The notes beneath the pieces were generated by a model. It did not search any database. It had not been told where the DNA came from and saw nothing but the letters and a program-made list of their open reading frames with translations. The position numbers and the translations under genes are program-made. Below are positions 26,737 through 35,917 of a DNA stretch of 64,000 nucleotides, piece after piece. Source of the DNA: Propionispora hippei DSM 15287 (lineage in GTDB: Bacteria > Bacillota > Negativicutes > Propionisporales > Propionisporaceae); contig NZ_FQZD01000008.1 in the NCBI RefSeq assembly GCF_900141835.1, forward strand, positions 62,001 to 126,000. Reading direction: 5' to 3'. Positions within the stretch are counted from its first letter, which is position 1; each line of letters starts with the position of its first letter.

Positions 26737-26822
26737 TAATCAATCTCCGGGAAATACTCGGCTAAAAGGCCATACCATTAGTATATGTCGTTGCTGGCAG
26801 TATCAAACCAATGGCGGCTATA

Positions 26823-26864
26823 AAATAAAAAACAACAGTCTTTCTTGCCGAAAGAAGACTGTTG
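26823..26864 (-). terminator. Terminator of the cupin gene
   Basis: CAACAGTCTTTCTT (26833-26846) pairs with AAGAAGACTGTTG (26852-26864) with one mismatch; on the minus strand it is followed by TTTTTTATTTTA. Confidence 0.75.
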
Positions 26865-26876
26865 CTTGGCGGGTGA

Positions 26877-27221
26877 CTATTTAATTACGATTAAAAGCAT
26901 TTTAAAGGCTTCGACCGCTTCCAGACCGTGGGGAACATTGGCCGGCATCACGATGGTTTCACCGGCTTTTACCAAATGTTTGTCCGTGCCGATAGTGATT
27001 TCCGCCTGGCCGTCGAGCAGGTATACCATGGCGTCGCCAGGTGCCGAATGGGTACTTACCCCTTCTCCACGGGCAAAGGCGAATACGGTAATACTGGTTG
27101 TGGGATTTTGTACCAGCGTCAGGCTGATTACCTGTCCCGGCTGGTATTGTACCAGATCGCTCAAGGTCAGGGCGGTGGCAAACTCAATGTTTTTGATGAA
27201 CTTTTTATCCAATGCAATCAC
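26877..27221 (-). CDS. Cupin-domain protein
   Basis: 114 aa single-cupin protein. The beta-barrel motifs are GEGVSTHSAPGDAMVYLLDG (motif 1, with the His) and GETIVMPANVPHGLEA (motif 2, with the second His). This small cupin type is common in anaerobes and of unknown substrate. A CRP/FNR-like palindrome lies 67-82 bp upstream of the start. Minus strand, monocistronic. Confidence 0.85.
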   Translation of the reverse strand: MIALDKKFIKNIEFATALTLSDLVQYQPGQVISLTLVQNPTTSITVFAFARGEGVSTHSAPGDAMVYLLDGQAEITIGTDKHLVKAGETIVMPANVPHGLEAVEAFKMLLIVIK

Positions 27222-27287
27222 TCCTTGCTATTTGTCGCTATAATATTGTATCTGTTTATAGTATACCGCCGGGTAATGGTTTTTAAC

Positions 27288-27303
27288 TGTGACGGATGTC
27301 ACA
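27288..27303. promoter_or_regulatory. CRP/FNR-type palindrome upstream of the cupin gene
   Basis: TGTGA-CGGATG-TCACA, a perfect match to the CRP half-site pair with a 6-bp spacer. It lies at a usual activator distance from the cupin start (27221, minus strand). A Crp/Fnr-family regulator outside the window could use it. Confidence 0.45.
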
Positions 27304-27460
27304 ATATTTTACAATACTTTACTTTCGGAGAACTACAGGAAAGCTTACATGTGACCGGTTTGCTTCGCTATGGCGGGAGTGTCAAAAAAAAGGAGGCCGA
27401 CATATATTATCCTGTAGCCGGAGGCGCAGTTTGCTAATACCCTGGGTCACTTAAATCATT

Positions 27461-27623
27461 AGGGAACCGCTGATTTAATGAGCCTGCCGGCCTGGGAGAG
27501 ATTTTTTCGGCCGGCAAGGAAGTAAAACCGCAGGAATAGCGATCCCTATTTTAAGGTTTTGCCGACGCAGCCAGCCGAAAAAAAATCGTCAGGATGTGCA
27601 GTGTGAATAAATCAGTGGTCCCT
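27461..27623. repeat. MITE-like repeat, family A, copy 1
   Basis: 163 bp with terminal inverted repeats AGGGAACCGCTGATTTAAT (27461-27479) and ATAAATCAGTGGTCCCT (27607-27623). The interior has a GCCGGCC palindrome, AGAGATTTTTTC and CCGCAGGAATAGCG. Closely similar to the element at 36951-37111 and partly to 13844-13920. Non-coding. Confidence 0.7.
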
Positions 27624-27735
27624 TGAGAAGGTTGCAAGGATTTTTTTCTTCCGAGGCGGAGGAGCCGCGCATATCGGACATATGTAAGGCGACGACAGCG
27701 AAGCAGGGTGAAAAAAGAGTGCAGGATTATCCAGG
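27624..27735. repeat. Foldback repeat element, family B, copy 2 (reverse orientation)
   Basis: Follows directly on the family A copy. Its reverse complement matches the layout of 6747-6835: a T-run with CCC, CTTCGCTGTCGTCG, CATATGTCCGATATG and ending GAAAAAAATCCTTGC. Together the two repeats fill most of the 27222-27820 gene-free stretch. Confidence 0.45.
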
Positions 27736-27820
27736 TGTTTAGGTGACACAGAGTACTAGTGTCAGGATAAGAAAACATCTATCTTTTTTTATATATTGAT
27801 AGTCCAAGGAGATGATAGTT

Positions 27821-29668
27821 GTGTGTGGTATTGCCGGATGGATTGATTGGGAGAGAAATTTAGCGGAAGAACAGCATACATTGTCGGCCATGGTAAAAAC
27901 AATGGAGGCCCGCGGACCGGATGCGTCGGGAACGTATATTCGCAATCATGTGGCTTTGGGACACCGCCGGCTGAGTGTGGTAGACCCGGAAAATGGTGCG
28001 CAGCCGATGACACGCAAGCGTGGCAAACGGACCTTCACGATTACGTATAACGGGGAGTTATATAATACGCCGGAACTGCGTCAGGAGCTGGAGGCCAGAG
28101 GATATTTATTTACCACCAATTGCGATACCGAGGTGCTTTTGACGGCCTATATGGAATGGGGGCCTGCCTGCACCGAAAAACTGAACGGGATTTTTGCCTT
28201 TGGCATTTGGGATGAAGAAAACCAGGAATTGTTTCTGGCCCGGGACCGTATTGGTGTCAAACCGTTGTTTTATAGCCTGCGTCCCAGCGGCTTACTGTTC
28301 GGTTCTGAAATCAAGGCCCTGCTGGCTAATCCGTTGATCAAGCCGGAGGTGGATGCGGAGGGGTTGGCTGAGATCTTGTTTATCGGGCCGGCCCGTACAC
28401 CGGGGCACGGTGTATTTAAAGGCATCCGTGAGTTAAAGCCGGGACATTGCCTGGTGTATAACCATACCGGTGCCAAGATCCGGGCTTACTGGTCTTTGCA
28501 AAGCCACGACCATGAGGAGGATTTTGACAGTACTGTCCGTGCCGTGCGGGAATTATTGGCCGATACGGTGAAGCGCCAATTGGTGGCCGACGTGCCGGTC
28601 TGCACCTTACTGTCGGGAGGACTGGATTCCAGCGCACTCACCGCCTTGGCAGCCGACCATTACAAAGCGGCGGGACTTGGCCGGCTGCATACCTATTCGG
28701 TGGATTACCTGGATAACGACAAATATTTCAAGGCCAGCAGTTTCCAGCCAAATGCCGACGCTCCGTGGGTGCTGCGCATGGCGGAAGAGCTGGGCACGGT
28801 GCACCATAATATTCTGCTGGATACGCCGGAACTGGCTGGCAGTTTGCCGCAGGCGGCGATTGCCCGTGATTTGCCGGGCATGGCGGATGTGGATACTTCT
28901 TTATATCTGTTCTGCCGGGAAATTAAAAAAGGCGCCACCGTGGCGCTGTCGGGTGAGTGCGCTGACGAAGTGTTCGGCGGCTATCCCTGGTTTCGCCGGG
29001 AAGATATGATTTCAGCCGATACCTTTCCCTGGTCGATGAAGCCGGAAATCCGTCTGGAATGGCTGTCTCCTTCGGTTACGGCCAACTTAAAACCGCTGCA
29101 GTATGTGGCGGAGCGGTATCATGAAGCGCTGCAGGAAGTACCCCGGCTGCCCGGCGAAGACAGCTATGCCGCCCGGATGCGGGAGATTTTCTATTTGAGT
29201 CTGACCCGTTGGATGCCTACCCTGCTGGACAGGAAAGACCGGATGAGCATGGCTTTCGGCCTGGAGGTGCGGGTGCCGTTTTGTGATCACCGGATTGTGG
29301 AATACGTGTGGAATGTGCCCTGGGAAATGAAAAATTATAAAGACCGCGAAAAGGGGCTGCTGCGGCAGGCGCTCGCCGGACTTTTGCCGGAAGATATTCT
29401 GTGGCGGAAAAAGAGCCCTTATCCAAAGACGCATAATCCATCCTATTTACAGGCCGTAAGAAACCGTGTCCGGGAAATTCTGGATACACCGTCCTCCAAT
29501 CTGCGCTATCTGGTCAATGAGCAAAAAATCCGGCAGATGATGGAAGAAGAAGGCGATGTTGTATTTAATACGCCCTGGTTTGGCCAGTTGATGGCCGGAC
29601 CGCAGATTTTTGCCTATCTGATCCAGGTGGATGCCTGGCTGCGGGAATATAAAGTAAATCTGGTATAG
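27821..29668 (+). CDS. asnB: Asparagine synthetase (glutamine-hydrolysing)
   Basis: 615 aa. N-terminal class II glutaminase domain, then synthetase domain with PPi loop LLSGGLDSSALTALA (about 255-269). The start must be GTG 27821: the catalytic Cys (CGIAGW) has to be residue 2 so that Met removal exposes it, and AAGGAG lies 10 bp upstream; an upstream in-frame ATG at 27812 would bury it. It makes Asn from Asp, Gln and ATP. Stands alone between repeat-rich spacers. No T-box was seen upstream. Confidence 0.95.
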   Translation: MCGIAGWIDWERNLAEEQHTLSAMVKTMEARGPDASGTYIRNHVALGHRRLSVVDPENGAQPMTRKRGKRTFTITYNGELYNTPELRQELEARGYLFTTNCDTEVLLTAYMEWGPACTEKLNGIFAFGIWDEENQELFLARDRIGVKPLFYSLRPSGLLFGSEIKALLANPLIKPEVDAEGLAEILFIGPARTPGHGVFKGIRELKPGHCLVYNHTGAKIRAYWSLQSHDHEEDFDSTVRAVRELLADTVKRQLVADVPVCTLLSGGLDSSALTALAADHYKAAGLGRLHTYSVDYLDNDKYFKASSFQPNADAPWVLRMAEELGTVHHNILLDTPELAGSLPQAAIARDLPGMADVDTSLYLFCREIKKGATVALSGECADEVFGGYPWFRREDMISADTFPWSMKPEIRLEWLSPSVTANLKPLQYVAERYHEALQEVPRLPGEDSYAARMREIFYLSLTRWMPTLLDRKDRMSMAFGLEVRVPFCDHRIVEYVWNVPWEMKNYKDREKGLLRQALAGLLPEDILWRKKSPYPKTHNPSYLQAVRNRVREILDTPSSNLRYLVNEQKIRQMMEEEGDVVFNTPWFGQLMAGPQIFAYLIQVDAWLREYKVNLV

Positions 29669-29684
29669 CCGGCAGTTTTCTGCT

Positions 29685-29848
29685 AAGGCGTATCTGAGAA
29701 TGAACGGAATACGGCGAGTGGACTTTTGCGTTAGACAAGGCAATATTTTGAAGGAATAGTGGACTCTATTGCAAAAAATGTTAACCAAGTATGGTACAAA
29801 AATCACCGCCAGGGGACATTTCGGAGGTTTTCAGACACGCCCTAACAT
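29685..29848. repeat. MITE-like repeat, family C, copy 2
   Basis: Ends are inverted repeats: left TGCTAAGGCGTATCTGAGAA, right (minus strand) TGTTAGGGCGTGTCTGAAAA. The interior AAGGAATAGTGGACTC matches the reverse complement of the copy at 9028-9220. Non-coding. Confidence 0.5.
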
Positions 29849-29939
29849 CCATAAAGTGTAAATGACGAATCAGGACAGACATGATATACTATGTTATGTA
29901 ACCTAAACTGCTATTTACAGAGAGGATGTTAGAACGAAG

Positions 29940-30422
29940 ATGAAAACCATGCATACCAAAGCTAGAGCCTTGGCCGTTTGCGCGTTGGTTTTGTTTATGT
30001 TTGCCCTGGCCGGTTGCGGCGGCGGCGGCTCAAACCTGAAGCGGGAAAGCGGACTGTCGGCCACAGGGGTTGTGGATACCTTCTATAGCCTGGCCAAAGC
30101 TAATAAAATCAACGAGGCAGGACTTTATGTCTCTTCTTCTTCCAAAAGCAGTGCCCAGGCGGTAAAACAGTTTATTTCCGATAACGGTGATTTGAGTCAG
30201 ATTAAAAAATCAAACCTGCTTTCGGTTAAACAGGCGGCAGCCCAAGGTAATTATGCCGTTGTGGTCGCTACACTGCAGGAGCAGGGAACACTTAAGATAA
30301 CCGTAAAACCGGTGGGCTTGGAAAAAGTAAACGGTGAATGGTATATTGTCGATTTTAATCAAATCTACCAGAATGCCAAGTATCAGGTACTGCAACAGTT
30401 GTTGGAAAACGTGAATTTGTAG
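29940..30422 (+). CDS. Lipoprotein, DUF4878/NTF2-like
   Basis: 160 aa. Signal peptide of about 25 residues with lipobox LAGC (Cys26) then a GGGG linker. The mature part has VVDTFYSLAKANKINEAGLYVSS, a region like DUF4878 (a small cone-fold domain), and ends with GLEKVNGEWYIVDFNQIY. Exported lipid-anchored protein of unknown role. Confidence 0.8.
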   Translation: MKTMHTKARALAVCALVLFMFALAGCGGGGSNLKRESGLSATGVVDTFYSLAKANKINEAGLYVSSSSKSSAQAVKQFISDNGDLSQIKKSNLLSVKQAAAQGNYAVVVATLQEQGTLKITVKPVGLEKVNGEWYIVDFNQIYQNAKYQVLQQLLENVNL

Positions 30423-30582
30423 ATGTGGTGAACAGGCAACCCTGCATAAGCAGGGTTGCTTTTATATTACCTTTTTTTAACCGACGCCGGTGGAACAGTT
30501 ACTTTTTTTCAAACTAACTGTTTCCTTAATTTCAATAAGCAGGAAATTAAATAGCCGGGGAGTATAGTAGTTTGTAAAAGAA

Positions 30583-30636
30583 TTTACTATTTTTAAACTT
30601 TTTATAGATGTTATTGGAGGGTTTAAAAATAGTAAA
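30583..30636. repeat. 16-bp perfect inverted repeat, candidate upstream activator site
   Basis: TTTACTATTTTTAAAC (30583-30598) and GTTTAAAAATAGTAAA (30621-30636), 22-bp spacer. About 150-200 bp upstream of the -24/-12 promoter, the usual distance for an enhancer-binding activator. Confidence 0.45.
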
Positions 30637-30697
30637 AATCAAAAAAAAAATTAAAAAACTGTAATTAAATCTGCAAAAATGGTAAATGATAAATATT

Positions 30698-30723
30698 AAA
30701 TTTGTAAGTTCAGTTACAAATTT
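30698..30723. promoter_or_regulatory. Palindrome upstream of the sigma-54 promoter
   Basis: AAATTTGTAA, 6-bp spacer, TTACAAATTT: perfect 10-bp arms, about 65 bp before the -24 element. Candidate second binding site for the LevR-type activator or for another regulator. Confidence 0.45.
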
Positions 30724-30784
30724 TAAAAGAATAATGCCTGGATATGCTGGATTTTACTTGTATAGTAACAATTTTAGCAAAATG

Positions 30785-30801
30785 TTGGCACGTTTATTGC
30801 A
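30785..30801 (+). promoter_or_regulatory. Sigma-54 (-24/-12) promoter
   Basis: TTGGCAC-GTTTA-TTGCA, a match to the consensus TGGCAC-N5-TTGC(A/T). It lies 26 bp before the activator gene itself, so the activator is part of the operon it controls. A near-identical promoter stands before the paralogous operon at 58183. Confidence 0.85.
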
Positions 30802-30826
30802 GATATAATAGGCAGGAGGGCTGGAA

Positions 30827-33775
30827 GTGAAAGATAAACTCCGCGATATCATACTGCAAGAGAACCGCAAGGAACCCTTTACCGATATGGAGTTGAGCGA
30901 CAAGCTGGCTGTAAGCCGCGAATATGTGACACTGTTGCGTAAGGACTTGAATATTGCCGACTCACGGGAACGAAAAAAAACGTATATCTGTGAGGCAATC
31001 AGCAATCTATTGGCCGGCAACAGACAGATGGCTTACCGTGAACTGGCTCAGACTTTGAAAAAAGAAGGGTATCAGGTTTCACGCTATTTGCTGGATAAAT
31101 ATCTGGAAGAAGTGGAAGAGCGTGCGCCGGTTCAACGGGTTGCCGACAATACGGGCACTTCCCTGGAAAAAGCTCCAAAGGCCGTCCCGGAAGCGGATGG
31201 AGGCCACTATATGGCTTTCAGCAATCTGGTAGGCGCCAGTGGCAGTCTGGAAATGCAAATTCAGCAGGCGAAAGCGTCGATGCTGTATCCGCCCAATGGA
31301 TTGCATTGTCTGATTCTGGGCGAAACCGGGGTAGGGAAAAGTGAAATGGCGGAGGCTATGTACAAATTTGCGGTGGAAAGCAAGCGTTTGCCGCCGGAAG
31401 CCCCGTTTATTGTTTTTAACTGCGCCGACTATGCCGATAACGGACAGCTTTTGATTTCACACCTGTTCGGCAGCGTGAAGGGGGCGTACACCGGTGCGGT
31501 CAGTGATCGCAAGGGCTTGGTGGAACAGGCCCACGGCGGTATTTTGTTTCTTGATGAAGTCCACCGGCTGACCTCGGAAGGCCAGGAGATGCTGTTTCAT
31601 CTGATGGACAAAGGGCGATTTCGCCGGTTAGGCGAATCGGAGTTTGTCCGTGAAGTGCAAGTGCAGCTTATTGCCGCCACCACGGAAAATGTTGAAACCT
31701 CGCTATTGGCAACTTTTAAACGGCGGATTCCGATGATCATTGAAATGCCGTCGCTTAGAGAACGGCCGCTGAATGAACGCCTGAAACTGATCAAGACCTT
31801 CTTTGGCTACGAATCCACGCGGATGAACGCGCCGATTCATGTATCCATGGATGTGATGAAATCATTTTTGCTTTATGAATGTCTGGGGAATATTGGTCAG
31901 CTTAAGAGTGATATTCAGGTAATTTGCGCCAAAAGTTTTCTGGCTTTTGTCATGGAAAAGGATGAATGCGTCAATATTGATGTCCGGGACTTAAATGTTC
32001 ATGTCAAAAAGGGACTTATGAAAATCAACAGCAAACGTCAGGAAATTGACACGCTGATTTGGCAGGATTTTAGGTTTAGTCCGGAAAGGCATCATATTTC
32101 AAATAATATCGAAAATGACATTTACAGTTTTTCCAAGGAATTTTACGGATATATCGAAAAGACCTATACCGAATACTTGGAGCAAGGCTTAAGCACCCAT
32201 GAAATCAGCCGTGTGCTGGGCAGCCAAATTGAAAAGAAGCTGCAAACAGTTATCAAGCACGTAAAAGGCAGTTTGTCGCCAATTTCGCACGATGAGGTGG
32301 CCAAGGTAGTCGGAACCGAGACAATTGCCCTGGTGGAAGAACTCCTGAAGATTGCCGAAGCGGCGCTGGGTAAAATGGATGCATCCATCTTCTATTGCCT
32401 GGCGATTCACTTGAATGCCACCTTCAACCGGCTGAAACAAGGCAGGGAAATTGTCAATCCAAATCTGGAAGATATCAAGGTAAAGTGCAGTGAAGAATAT
32501 ACCGTAGCTTTGGCCATGGTGGACTATATTAAGAAGTATTACGGCCTGGAATTGCCGGAGGATGAAGTCGGGTTTATCGCGCTTTATCTGCATGGCAACA
32601 AGGAGGAAGACGAGGCCAAGGTGGCTGTTTTGGTGGTCACCCATGGCAATGCCGGCAGCGGGATGGTGGAAATCGCCAATAAGCTGCTCAATGTCAACCA
32701 TGGTAAGGCCGTTGTCATGAATCTGGAAGAAAATCCTCATGACGTACTTGAACGTATGGTTTCGGTGGTGCATGCCGCCGATGAGGGAAAAGGCGTATTG
32801 TTACTGGTGGATATGGGTTCGCTCCTCACTTTCGGTGAGATCATTTACGAGCGCACCGGCATTCCGGTTGAGACGATCGACCGGGTAGACACCGTTATGG
32901 TCATTGAGGCCATCCGGCGCAGCCTGCTGCCCGGCTCCACATTGCGGGATGTCGTATATGCCATAGAAACCCTGAACTACACGTTTAAGAAAACCCGGGT
33001 AAACCAAAACCTGCCGAAGCGTCAGAAAGCCATTATATCCTTGTGTTTAACCGGGGAAGGAATGGCCATCCACTGCAGCCGCTTATTAAAAAAGATGCTG
33101 GGGGACAAACTGAAAGACGTAGCCATTATTCATATGGGAGTTATCGGCAAAAGAGACCTGTACAAGCAGATTCAGGAAACCATGAACCAATATGAAATTG
33201 TGGCCATTATCGGCAGTATCGATCCCAAATATTACGGTATTCCTTATGTGTCGATGGAGGATCTCCTAAATGTCAACGGCAAAGAGCAAATCATCAATCT
33301 GCTCGATCATGGCAGTAAATTCAGCCTGATCAGCGGCTATCACAATCTGATTCCCAATGTGGTGCGTGAGGCTAAAATCGTGATGATGCCTGCCATTAAG
33401 ACCAAACAGGAGCTTTTAAAAGTTCTCTGTGACAGCATTATTAAGGAAGGCTATGTAAAGCCCGGCTATTATGAAGCCGTGCTGGAGCGTGAAAGCATGG
33501 GCAGCTATGTCATCAATCAAAAGGTCGCTTTGCCCCATGCCGACAGCAGTTATGTGAATCACTCTGTGGTTGTGATAGCCAAAATGCCGGAACCGATTGT
33601 CTGGGACGAAGAAAGCCAGGTATCTATTATCTGTCTCCTGGCTCTCGACATCAATGGCAAAGACGGTGTGCGCTATTTATACAATACATTTAAAAACGAT
33701 GAACTTGTAGCTCAATTGGAAAAGCTGCAAAGTGTACAGGAATTTAGGGAGGTCTTACTGAATGAGCAAGATTAA
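30827..33775 (+). CDS. LevR-type sigma-54-dependent PTS-regulated activator
   Basis: 982 aa, GTG start with AGGAGGG. Order: N-terminal HTH (about 1-70, SDKLAVSREYVTLLRK); AAA+ ATPase with Walker A GETGVGKSE (about 162), sigma-54 contact loop GAYTGA (about 219; Tyr replaces the usual Phe) and Walker B ILFLDEVH; PRD at about 450-590 with His in AIHLNA and LYLHG; EIIA-Man-like domain (VVTHGNAGS); EIIB-Gat-like domain (SLCLTGEGMA); and C-terminal EIIA-Fru-like domain with phospho-His in ALPHAD. HPr or EIIB phosphorylates these domains, so transcription follows PTS substrate flow. Its stop overlaps the EIIA gene. Confidence 0.93.
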   Translation: MKDKLRDIILQENRKEPFTDMELSDKLAVSREYVTLLRKDLNIADSRERKKTYICEAISNLLAGNRQMAYRELAQTLKKEGYQVSRYLLDKYLEEVEERAPVQRVADNTGTSLEKAPKAVPEADGGHYMAFSNLVGASGSLEMQIQQAKASMLYPPNGLHCLILGETGVGKSEMAEAMYKFAVESKRLPPEAPFIVFNCADYADNGQLLISHLFGSVKGAYTGAVSDRKGLVEQAHGGILFLDEVHRLTSEGQEMLFHLMDKGRFRRLGESEFVREVQVQLIAATTENVETSLLATFKRRIPMIIEMPSLRERPLNERLKLIKTFFGYESTRMNAPIHVSMDVMKSFLLYECLGNIGQLKSDIQVICAKSFLAFVMEKDECVNIDVRDLNVHVKKGLMKINSKRQEIDTLIWQDFRFSPERHHISNNIENDIYSFSKEFYGYIEKTYTEYLEQGLSTHEISRVLGSQIEKKLQTVIKHVKGSLSPISHDEVAKVVGTETIALVEELLKIAEAALGKMDASIFYCLAIHLNATFNRLKQGREIVNPNLEDIKVKCSEEYTVALAMVDYIKKYYGLELPEDEVGFIALYLHGNKEEDEAKVAVLVVTHGNAGSGMVEIANKLLNVNHGKAVVMNLEENPHDVLERMVSVVHAADEGKGVLLLVDMGSLLTFGEIIYERTGIPVETIDRVDTVMVIEAIRRSLLPGSTLRDVVYAIETLNYTFKKTRVNQNLPKRQKAIISLCLTGEGMAIHCSRLLKKMLGDKLKDVAIIHMGVIGKRDLYKQIQETMNQYEIVAIIGSIDPKYYGIPYVSMEDLLNVNGKEQIINLLDHGSKFSLISGYHNLIPNVVREAKIVMMPAIKTKQELLKVLCDSIIKEGYVKPGYYEAVLERESMGSYVINQKVALPHADSSYVNHSVVVIAKMPEPIVWDEESQVSIICLLALDINGKDGVRYLYNTFKNDELVAQLEKLQSVQEFREVLLNEQD

Positions 33776-34238
33776 TTTTACCGAAAGCTTGATACTTACC
33801 GGCATAGAAGCCAAAACCAACATGGAAGTATTGGAATGTATGGCAGCCAACCTGTGTGAACAGGGTATGGTAAAAGAAAGTTATAAACAGGCAATCAAAG
33901 ATAGGGAAAACAATTTTGCCACTGGGTTGCCGACATCCAGTGTGGGTGTAGCCATACCCCATACGGACATTGAACATGTTAATCAAGCTGCCATTAGCGT
34001 AGGCGTCTTGAAAGAGGAAGTCAATTTCGGCATCATGGGAGAGGAAGAAAGTACTGTCCCGGTAAAAGTGGTGTTCATGCTGGCGATGAAAGAAAGCCAT
34101 GCCCAGCTTGAACTGCTGCAGAAATTGATGCAAATTTTTCAGGATGAAAGCGCACTGACTACACTAGCAACCGCAGCTTCCAAAACAGTAATTAAAGAAC
34201 TGGTCAGTGCAAAACTTGGCTTGGAAGGAGGTGAATAA
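33762..34238 (+). CDS. PTS EIIA component, galactitol/fructose family
   Basis: 158 aa. EIIA-Fru/Mtl/Gat fold with phospho-His in VGVAIPHTDIEHV (about 67). It passes phosphate from HPr to the EIIB encoded next. Start ATG overlaps the activator gene by 14 bp and is preceded by GGGAGG, so translation is coupled. Confidence 0.92.
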   Translation: MSKINFTESLILTGIEAKTNMEVLECMAANLCEQGMVKESYKQAIKDRENNFATGLPTSSVGVAIPHTDIEHVNQAAISVGVLKEEVNFGIMGEEESTVPVKVVFMLAMKESHAQLELLQKLMQIFQDESALTTLATAASKTVIKELVSAKLGLEGGE

Positions 34239-34240
34239 TA

Positions 34241-34525
34241 ATGGCTAGAAAAGTTGTATTGGTAGCTTGTGGCACTGGGATTGCAACCTCGACCGTTGTA
34301 TCTGAAGCAGTGGGTAAAATCGCGAAGGAAAACAAATTGGACGTGGAAGTAGTGCAGTGCAAAATTACCGAGGTCCCCGGTTATGTAGAACGCGCATCGC
34401 TTTTGGTAACTACTACCATCGTTAAACAGGAATTCCCGTTCCCGGTTATTAATGCCAGAGCTTTTTTAACTGGTATTGGTCTGGATGCTGTTAAAGCGCA
34501 AATTCTCGATGAACTAAAGAAATAA
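34241..34525 (+). CDS. PTS EIIB component, galactitol family
   Basis: 94 aa. P-loop-like phosphocysteine motif VLVACGTGIATSTV with the active Cys at about 11, typical of GatB. Phosphorylates the sugar alcohol together with EIIC. Starts 2 bp after the EIIA stop; RBS GGAGGTG. Confidence 0.92.
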   Translation: MARKVVLVACGTGIATSTVVSEAVGKIAKENKLDVEVVQCKITEVPGYVERASLLVTTTIVKQEFPFPVINARAFLTGIGLDAVKAQILDELKK

Positions 34526-34555
34526 TATAAGAGTAAATAGTATGGAGGGATTGCA

Positions 34556-35818
34556 GTGGAAAATTTAATTCCTATGTTTCAGGCATTTTTGGGCCTAGGC
34601 CCGACGGTAATCTTACCGGTAGCCGTTTTCTTCCTGGGTATGCTGTTCGGTCAGACTCCCGGCAGATCGTTCCGTTCAGGTCTTATTATTGGTGTTGGCT
34701 TTACAGGTATCTTCATGGTGGTTGACCTGCTGGTTTCCAATCTGGCTCCGGCAGCGCAAGGCATGGTACACCGTTTCGGTATTGGACTTAATATTATTGA
34801 TATCGGCTGGCCGGGCGCAGCAAGTATTGCCTGGGCATCACCGGTAGCAGCATTGGTTATTCCCGTAGGTTTGGTTGTAAACATCATCATGCTGGTTACC
34901 AAAACGACAAAAACGATGGACATCGACCTTTGGAACTACTGGCATTTTACTTTCTGCGGCGCGTTTGTTTATTCCTTGAGCGGCAGCTTGGCACAAGCCC
35001 TGATTGCAGCAGTTATCTTTGAAATTGTTATTTTGAAAATTGCCGACTGGACAGCTCCGATGCTGGAAGAGTACTTCGAATTACCGGGTATTTCCGTTCC
35101 GACAGGCAGCACCATTTCTTATGCTCCGATCGGTATTCCTCTTATTTGGTTGATTCAGAAAATTCCCGTAATTAAAGATCTTCATGCTGATCCGGACACA
35201 ATCCAAAAACGTTTCGGTATCTTCGGCGAACCGATCTTCATGGGCTTGATCTTAGGTTGCGTACTTGGCGGTTTGGCTGGTTATGATCTTGGCAAAATCG
35301 TTAAAGTAGGCGTGGCAATGGGTGCTGTTATGTTCCTGATGCCGAGAATGGTTAAAATCCTGATGGAAGGCCTTATTCCTATCTCGGAATCGGCCCGTGA
35401 ATTCCTGAACAAAAAATTCGGTGAAAAAGATGTGTATATCGGTCTGGACGCTGCTGTTGCAATTGGCCATCCGTCCGTTATCGCTACTGCTTTGATTCTG
35501 GTTCCTATTACAATCTTCTTGGCAGTTGTTCTTCCTGGCAACAAAGTATTACCGTTCGGTGACTTGGCAACCATTCCGTTTATCGTATGCTTCATCGTCG
35601 GTGCTGCCAGAGGCAACATCGTTCACTCCGTTATCGCCGGTACCGTTGTACTCGCTATGTCTCTCTATATGGCAACCGACGTGGCTGTGTTCCATACTCA
35701 GATGGCTGTGGACGCTCACTTCAAAATGCCGGAAGGCACAAACCTTATCTCCAGTATTGACCAAGGCGGTAACTTGATTCACTGGTTAATCTATAAATTA
35801 TTCGCTTTATTCAACTAA
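34556..35818 (+). CDS. PTS EIIC component, galactitol family
   Basis: 420 aa, about 9-10 membrane helices, GatC family (GLGPTVILPVAVFFLGMLFGQ at the N-terminus, GLIPISESARE near the middle, and TDVAVFHTQM late). It binds and moves the polyol. The downstream enzymes point to a pentitol rather than galactitol. GTG start 34556 with GGAGGG upstream. Confidence 0.92.
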   Translation: MENLIPMFQAFLGLGPTVILPVAVFFLGMLFGQTPGRSFRSGLIIGVGFTGIFMVVDLLVSNLAPAAQGMVHRFGIGLNIIDIGWPGAASIAWASPVAALVIPVGLVVNIIMLVTKTTKTMDIDLWNYWHFTFCGAFVYSLSGSLAQALIAAVIFEIVILKIADWTAPMLEEYFELPGISVPTGSTISYAPIGIPLIWLIQKIPVIKDLHADPDTIQKRFGIFGEPIFMGLILGCVLGGLAGYDLGKIVKVGVAMGAVMFLMPRMVKILMEGLIPISESAREFLNKKFGEKDVYIGLDAAVAIGHPSVIATALILVPITIFLAVVLPGNKVLPFGDLATIPFIVCFIVGAARGNIVHSVIAGTVVLAMSLYMATDVAVFHTQMAVDAHFKMPEGTNLISSIDQGGNLIHWLIYKLFALFN

Positions 35819-35844
35819 GTAAAGCAGTATAATTAAATCAACAA

Positions 35845-35890
35845 GCGCCTTCCTGGGCTGGCATTTACGGATGCCAGCCCAAAAGGCGCA
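35845..35890 (+). promoter_or_regulatory. Intercistronic hairpin between EIIC and dehydrogenase genes
   Basis: GCGCCTT (35846-35852) and GGGCTGGCAT pair with ATGCCAGCCC and AAGGCGC; loop TTACGG. No T-run follows, so this is more likely an mRNA-stabilising or processing hairpin than a terminator. Confidence 0.5.
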
Positions 35891-35917
35891 TAATAAACAG
35901 ACATTGGAGGGGATTTC

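Larger units (their letters stand above)
30423..30826. other. Gene-free regulatory region upstream of the first sigma-54 operon
   Basis: AT-rich, no coding frame. It contains two palindromes likely to be activator sites, TTTACTATTTTTAAAC (30583-30598) with its complement at 30621-30636, and AAATTTGTAA-6-TTACAAATTT (30698-30723), and the -24/-12 promoter at 30785-30801. Confidence 0.6.

Noticed and set aside
27461-27735. CRISPR-like repeat region
   Set aside because: The copies are single, 160 bp long and have inverted ends; no short direct repeats with regular spacers.
27551-28013. Short minus-strand frames upstream of and over asnB start
   Set aside because: They lie in repeat families A and B and opposite asnB; no ribosome binding site or family.
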